NCBI GenBank assembly: GCA_038234715.1
Contig: JBBQTD010000032.1
Location: 1 to 33,549 of the forward strand
DNA from: SZAS-103 sp038234715
GTDB taxonomy: Bacteria > Pseudomonadota > Gammaproteobacteria > Xanthomonadales > Xanthomonadaceae
DNA length: 33,549 nt
Reading direction: 5' to 3'
Shown: positions 32,901 through 33,549 of the stretch, one piece after another
How positions within the stretch are numbered: position 1 is the first letter of the stretch
Layout: every line of letters begins with the position of its first letter
The notes under the pieces: model-generated
What the model was told of the DNA's origin: nothing
What the model saw: the letters and a program-made list of their open reading frames with translations, nothing else
Database searches by the model: none
Made by a program: the position numbers and the translations under genes

Positions 32901-33036
32901 GGCAGTCGCGGACGCCGCAGGCTCGCTCGCCGAGCACAAGCCCGACGTCATGCGCGATCTGCCCTCGATCATCTCGGTACAGGTGATCGGCTTCGGTGAC
33001 TGCTCGCCCCGGGATCCGCGCTGCAAGCCGCAGTAG
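20950..33036 (+). CDS. Giant TpsA exoprotein (filamentous haemagglutinin family, DUF3739)
   Basis: This 4,028-residue protein is the presumed cargo of the TpsB encoded at 13,516. A basic start with five consecutive Arg leads into a signal peptide (about 1-31). An Ala/Gln-rich segment (about 35-105) is followed by the TPS secretion domain (about 125-260), with N-W-N-T-F-N-I-G-K-N and Q-V-Y-V-L-N-R-N-G-V-I-F-G. The next 3,500 residues are Gly/Ser/Asp/Val-rich and beta-helix-like, with countless G-G-x-I/V-x-L motifs. A DUF3739-type region (about 3760-3870) carries L-L-A-Q-S-R-I-F-T and S-S-N-G-D-I-N-A-G-K-G. Only five Cys are seen: Cys3, then C3888/C3894, then C4018/C4025 just before the end. 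AAGGG precedes the ATG. A surface adhesin or interaction role is typical of the family; the target is unknown. Confidence 0.95.
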   Translation: MTCQRNVRRRRRVLMLSAAISVALMDHAQAQASPFARRGVDPGAQAAQAAQQQALQSGQAMQLGQQSLLAFQRAAQARSSLDAAQAAARAAAAASQAGNDVPNGLGVGGLQVATGVVVDPAPISGSDPRLGQTNIWLGAQLPTQTVANGQTNVTIAQTQQKAILNWNTFNIGKNTQLTFDQSAGGTNAPQWIALNRVNDPTLAPSRILGSIKAQGQVYVLNRNGVIFGGTSQVNTHSLLVSSLDLFSSDLATSNTNFIQSGLFPNPNGTATVLTGIDQVNAGKTPGTITVEAGARIASGSDGYALLAAPNVSNSGSITAVNGQVMLAAVLGIRQGQLVPGLNTNKLPVSFEGFLASQTTDLSQIGKLLNTGLVSSTRGDATLVGYDLEQQGIVTASTSISRPGSVTLLAIDQSGNTGTDGLTRYLGGILNFGPGSITSIVPEDDGETTTSSQGANLAFVPPSMTLAGAQVDFQDDSLVLAPGANLDIVGWGSNPAGVPGRGVLTNRLWMDRRSVINVAGLPDIQLPMLTNLIEIARVGQNELADSPLQRDGLLYRSTLVFDRRVTGVREDGLSWVGSPLLNAQGYVDQVPRTIDQMLTNGGTVNVSGRDFVMNQGAQVDLNGGFLHFLGGMIQTERLVGSDGRLYDLATADPSMTFVGFAGQQQVDHPRWGVRQIFSSPLLGSHMYYESDYLKGGNAGTLNINLGRNENLADPTQNLGALVLGGDLSAQAISGRYQVLSGDLALGGALNLDTNSGLLSAVTDVASLEQRNWRISQNRAEVPDGLDIGTQVATLPQSALSPLDMGNPGFWSVLSTDQVAHAGFAQVAIGNGALLSSAELVTSDAGSNLQVASGGRITFKADGINLQGTLTAHAGTINLQSAGGDVIANVPSLVPHQGDARVLLGRGDIVVGADAHLDVSGQWVNDDRRLTFEPTGMAAINGGSISLATRQAFVTAADGTKYDATGSILIAPGAVLNASSGGYINAKGVLATSKNGVPLGHGGNITLQTYLEPPTDTETTQTYVVNAPVRDDQTGLLQFQGATLLDNSFAGGGTLTLRALGMQIGGGAPADARIVHLDPGFFDSQGFGGYNLSAELDATITAGTSVHVSQRNLLPDFESLRNAATRTDILAGLGAAQQNSYVSLGSLDSFHRPATNFSLSAGDYLGRAAGNPSLVAATGTLLLDQGASLALDAGASVRLGSRGQVTVLGDITDHGGSIILSGDSSNLSGLSPANPNDTRSWFDPGKSVWVGANAVLDVSGISLINPFAPLQPSDGGLVQPRDGAVLDGGHITLTNDTGYVVVQQGAQFDLSGANDVFDLPTDAGQLASGTNTLQRTPVWSDGGKLTLAASAGLYFDGTIHAAGGAPQAHGGELDLLPLGTPASTFLDGVLATGIIFSQSDSHLPPGLSPGAPVEAGAAAPSGLLYLAADRLNGSGIDALIVGNQSPDSSGVAPPLVPIGFSGDVNLSVARALVVDAPMYQMLPNGATDFSALGSDNHVSLSAAYIGLDGFLPGNVAAVLPSLAQPGATVLDVNADFIDIGGQVVLSGVGTARFESSGDIRFHTPAPFAFDLVANPVARPGELLTAGDLQFKAAQLYPASGENFNVLAIGAIDPVTGIRADTHITVLGNGDPSALPLSAGGTLAFDAAFIEQDGSVRAPSGSIVLGVSDPNDAGTQALFGVSDLIRTKSVQLGAGSLTSVSLDGAVLPYGTTVDGTQWVYNSDPAGGNPVLTAPPQKRIELGGASVALDPGAKVDLSGGGDLQAVEWVAGTGGSRDLLSATNTSFASGSTAQQVPLYPDGRGVYAIVPGQQSPVAATDPVFDQGASPIGVGSAVYLSGVPGLPPGVYTLLPARYATLPGAFRVVLRTGTQDVTSAENLIEPDGTAVVSGYFTNALTGTREARTTLFDVQSRAVWGQYSQYTRTSANSFFSGLALRQGTAIPQLARDAGQLVLAATQRLSLGATLDTTPDASGLGAQIDIASRDLQVTDAGHPALAGYVQLNVSDLNALGAGSLLIGGTREQTARGTQINVLADSVVISNDAANPLQAPEILMVAGAGSGPDAGLHVDAGSVISALGDLSENNTKPILIGSDPNAAGVGGVSGDGAFLRVSNAGDATLIRSNVPTFGSALGQLSVGAGAQLLGGASLTLDSTGDTRVSADAVLQGKSITADAGNIRFVTGAADPNADGLVIGDGTLARFAGSDNVTLRSYGSMDFFGNITIDVQNALTLSAGTFSSDGGQVSLGANKLTLSNDLGATPAAGTAAGTGVLNLQGTDVVFGADDKTLSGFGSVAVVATLAIHVQGKGDLDFGGLNVRMKSPVIEADSRADNTLQTTGTLTLLQGAGTAPTTTSLGGSITLQGGSIDSDALIRATSGRVDLHATSGDINLHDGAQIDVAGTEKDFFNLAAFTQGGNITLASDLGNVSLATGTALDFGAPSGGGDAGTLTIGAPTGNVALLGTLNGAAPKGLGGSFTLNVGAAVDLDALSRTLAVSGVDNAIWVRTHAGNLVLSADSSLTAHDVTLVADGGAGLQQRDPDNGNVVVAGTIDASGNAGGNIALWGRNGVEVDGSLLAKGSAADHLGGNVTIGTSGNTDGTLNASYGYENVQAGDAGVITLGSGAVIDVSGGSAGGLSGGTVDFRAPLLVNGDVNVTIDNGATINGARDVGLEAYAVWSTTDAIKNPARHFDGIIDPAGWYNAQGALVAGTWTDGAGVALPAPTTPEQTADYLSKYFFTPGKADSAHSAFYGYLNDKTQKPGTLMGFVQKPGFTFDARFAGIANFHARPGIELRNPDATVNGGAISVLTGWNLASGATPGALDFRYRGDAPVLTLRASNDVDVHASISDGFYQMGNPFAGGASQATEAQALTDFQTHQQTEEAVFGADIISLVAMPGDFPGADPAQSQQYYGQYEQLLSLLFDKPQPLLGSTPDTPISLVDGFLIEYAPELGATIRPFAGEPVAPPPPTSPTTWAGYLTSYESYALNLFTFWGNSGFNDLPTWTMPSLPVLGPLIPGSNINLPSLQVTLVNPLPLATTSLLGGDSTSYRIVAGSDFTSTLPDAFRAASHANVVLAGHQDFQQAGQKDVLQPTTVRTGTGSIDIVAAQDLTLDDALAPANIYTAGRPGAGTDYGSNISVVRGGGTNPDVVVSAQANAEAAGNITLSAGRDILGNQQVFDPNGSLSGVLGNYIAQYWWPWMQVGNPLSQDGSAVVAAPLNFGGFAQGVLSAGGNVAVDAGRDIRELSVSLPVSYSIVGADKVLYGGGNLGVHAGRDVLGGDFFVARGIGSLSAGGNIGSAFTLVTQGTDVSGGAHDVTSPVDPVFALQDGHWTIHAHGDAAIGAIVNPSYQVTGEQSSLTPARATLDFSVDSSVAVQSLTGDVRFNTLSLPGELFNFGQRGSDGLYQVSKLGFDDVLPASLSAVAFAGALSIERSGRMFPSATGELSLLAEGDIHLYDDTVVQGAFQENALAMLDAPGAYEGVDRSPDALHKLNLHRNDNQAVYIYSLTGDIIGGFASGGFMDNPLTLDLPKPARIRAGRDIVNLDLRGQNYLPSDVTSVIAGRDLYYTPIAGAPNDPSFGPRWSWLQLGGPGTLSVQAGRNLGPLTSANEALAAANGGPLADPNAGGIRTIGNRDNTGLPSQGATIDVRYGVGPGIDLADFTAHYIDPASSGTTDAYRSWLTDFVLQIENDDRTRSGAAVLPGLTADQAWTLFQQMPDVSRLVLADRVFLDVLKRTGADAANRASPNFGKYAAGYTAVQTLFPSGLGYTANNLQGGANGAAVLVATGDFDMRGSTVQTARGGDIRIVGPGGSVLVGSVSAPPSVIDDQGNVLVGPKQQGILALGTGDIGVFSDRSVLLAQSRIFTERGGDLTLWSSNGDINAGKGAKTSSDKPRITYLCDQNQYCFVDQSGQVSGAGIATLKTQPEDPAGNAVLVAPRGTVDAGDAGIRVAGNLVIASQFVANADNIDVKGSAIGVSSAHGVNTGALSAASSAASAVADAAGSLAEHKPDVMRDLPSIISVQVIGFGDCSPRDPRCKPQ

Positions 33037-33403
33037 CAAGCGGCGTATAGCTGGCAACTTCGACATCCGTGTTGAGGAAGCCGGAGCGCGGCCGCAAGAA
33101 GGGCAATCAATCCGCTTGCGCGTTTCCTGCAATCCTGGCCGGCCTAGAGTTTGCGCACGGGTGGCGTTCGCAGGTGCCGATGCGCGGTGACCAGGTCCGC
33201 TTCCACGTGTTGGTCGAGGCCCTGCCGTTCTGGTTTTGCTTCACGGCGCAAAGCCGGGCCTCAATCCATTCGGGTTTCGAGAAACGCGGACGCGGCGAAG
33301 GCGTGACCCGCGAGCGTCTCCAATGTCCCGATGACCACTGCTCAAACCGAACGATTCGCAGACGCATGGTGCCCCCGCGAAGGGAATGAAATCGGCGAAA
33401 AGT
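33037..33403. other. Intergenic region after tpsA, no recognisable gene
   Basis: A plus-strand open frame at 33069-33389 and minus-strand frames cover this stretch, but none has a ribosome site, family resemblance or steady codon use. No terminator for tpsA with a T-run was found directly after its stop. Confidence 0.5.
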
Positions 33404-33436
33404 AACCAAAAAAAATCCCCCGGCATTGCCGGGGGA
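33404..33436 (-). terminator. Strong Rho-independent terminator for a leftward gene
   Basis: CCCCGGC (33418-33424) and GCCGGGG (33428-33434) form a perfect stem with an ATT loop. On the minus strand the stem is followed by a run of seven or more T, then GGTTAC and TTTT. It would end transcripts arriving from the right-hand edge, and could also stop tpsA read-through less efficiently. Confidence 0.8.
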
Positions 33437-33510
33437 CTCTTCATGTCTTTTCGTCAGTCCTTCGCTACGCTCGGCGCCAGAGAGCGCGTCGCCGCAGACA
33501 GGCCGATGCA

Positions 33511-33549
33511 TCAGGCAATCAGGCTCGCTGCGGACGCCTGGTCGCCTTG
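33511..33549 (-). CDS. C-terminal end of a gene entering from the right
   Basis: The minus-strand frame gives Q-G-D-Q-A-S-A-A-S-L-I-A then TGA, about 75 bases before the strong terminator. Position and residue make-up fit the end of a real protein, but twelve residues are far too few to identify it. Confidence 0.3.
   Translation of the reverse strand, partial: QGDQASAASLIA

Noticed and set aside
20950..33036. RGD tripeptides in TpsA as integrin-binding sites
   Set aside because: Three R-G-D occur, but in a 4,028-residue Gly/Asp-rich protein this is near what chance gives, and none has a distinctive context.
33069..33389. 106-codon plus-strand frame after tpsA
   Set aside because: It has no ribosome site, an Arg-rich composition and no family resemblance, and it runs into the leftward terminator region.

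Overview
The window is GC-rich, gene-dense DNA with strong G/C bias at third codon positions. Gene content points to a free-living gammaproteobacterium, most likely in the Xanthomonadales (Lysobacterales), though no marker here fixes the species. The clues are a Ku/LigD repair pair, a DUF3309 peptide, a very large DUF3739-type TpsA, and a DUF2341-ExbB fusion. No rRNA, tRNA, CRISPR array or insertion sequence was seen.

Positions 1-12,400 form a stress and DNA-repair neighbourhood. It opens with sixteen imperfect 21-bp repeats that read as a heptad-repeat protein on the minus strand. A GIY-YIG-like protein, a DUF883 (ElaB/YqjD-like) membrane-anchored peptide and Ku follow. Then come a 55-residue charged peptide on the minus strand, a general-stress-type short-chain dehydrogenase, a SemiSWEET/PQ-loop membrane protein, an unrecognised protein behind a sigma-54-like promoter, and the three-domain ligase LigD. 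Ku and LigD together are the complete two-protein bacterial non-homologous end-joining machinery. After LigD lie DUF3309 (minus), an exported phospholipase D/cardiolipin-synthase-like protein, an exported S9 peptidase and a small lipoprotein (minus).

Positions 13,400-33,036 are one collinear plus-strand locus and the most interesting part of the window. Its order is: TpsB outer-membrane transporter; a DUF2341 + LamG-like + ExbB/TolQ fusion; ExbD; a TonB-like protein; a Porin_5-type outer-membrane protein; a periplasmic coiled-coil protein; a small exported protein broken by a frameshift; and a 4,028-residue TpsA exoprotein with an N-terminal TPS domain, a C-terminal DUF3739 region and Cys pairs at its end. 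A two-partner secretion system thus travels with its own proton-motive-force module, although no TonB-dependent receptor is encoded here. Pho-box-like direct repeats precede both tpsB and tpsA, suggesting control by phosphate starvation. From memory, the Pseudomonas aeruginosa PdtA/PdtB locus (phosphate-regulated, with neighbouring exbB/exbD-like genes) is the closest described relative.

The right end (33,037-33,549) holds no recognisable gene. It has a strong minus-strand terminator and the probable last codons of a gene entering from the right.
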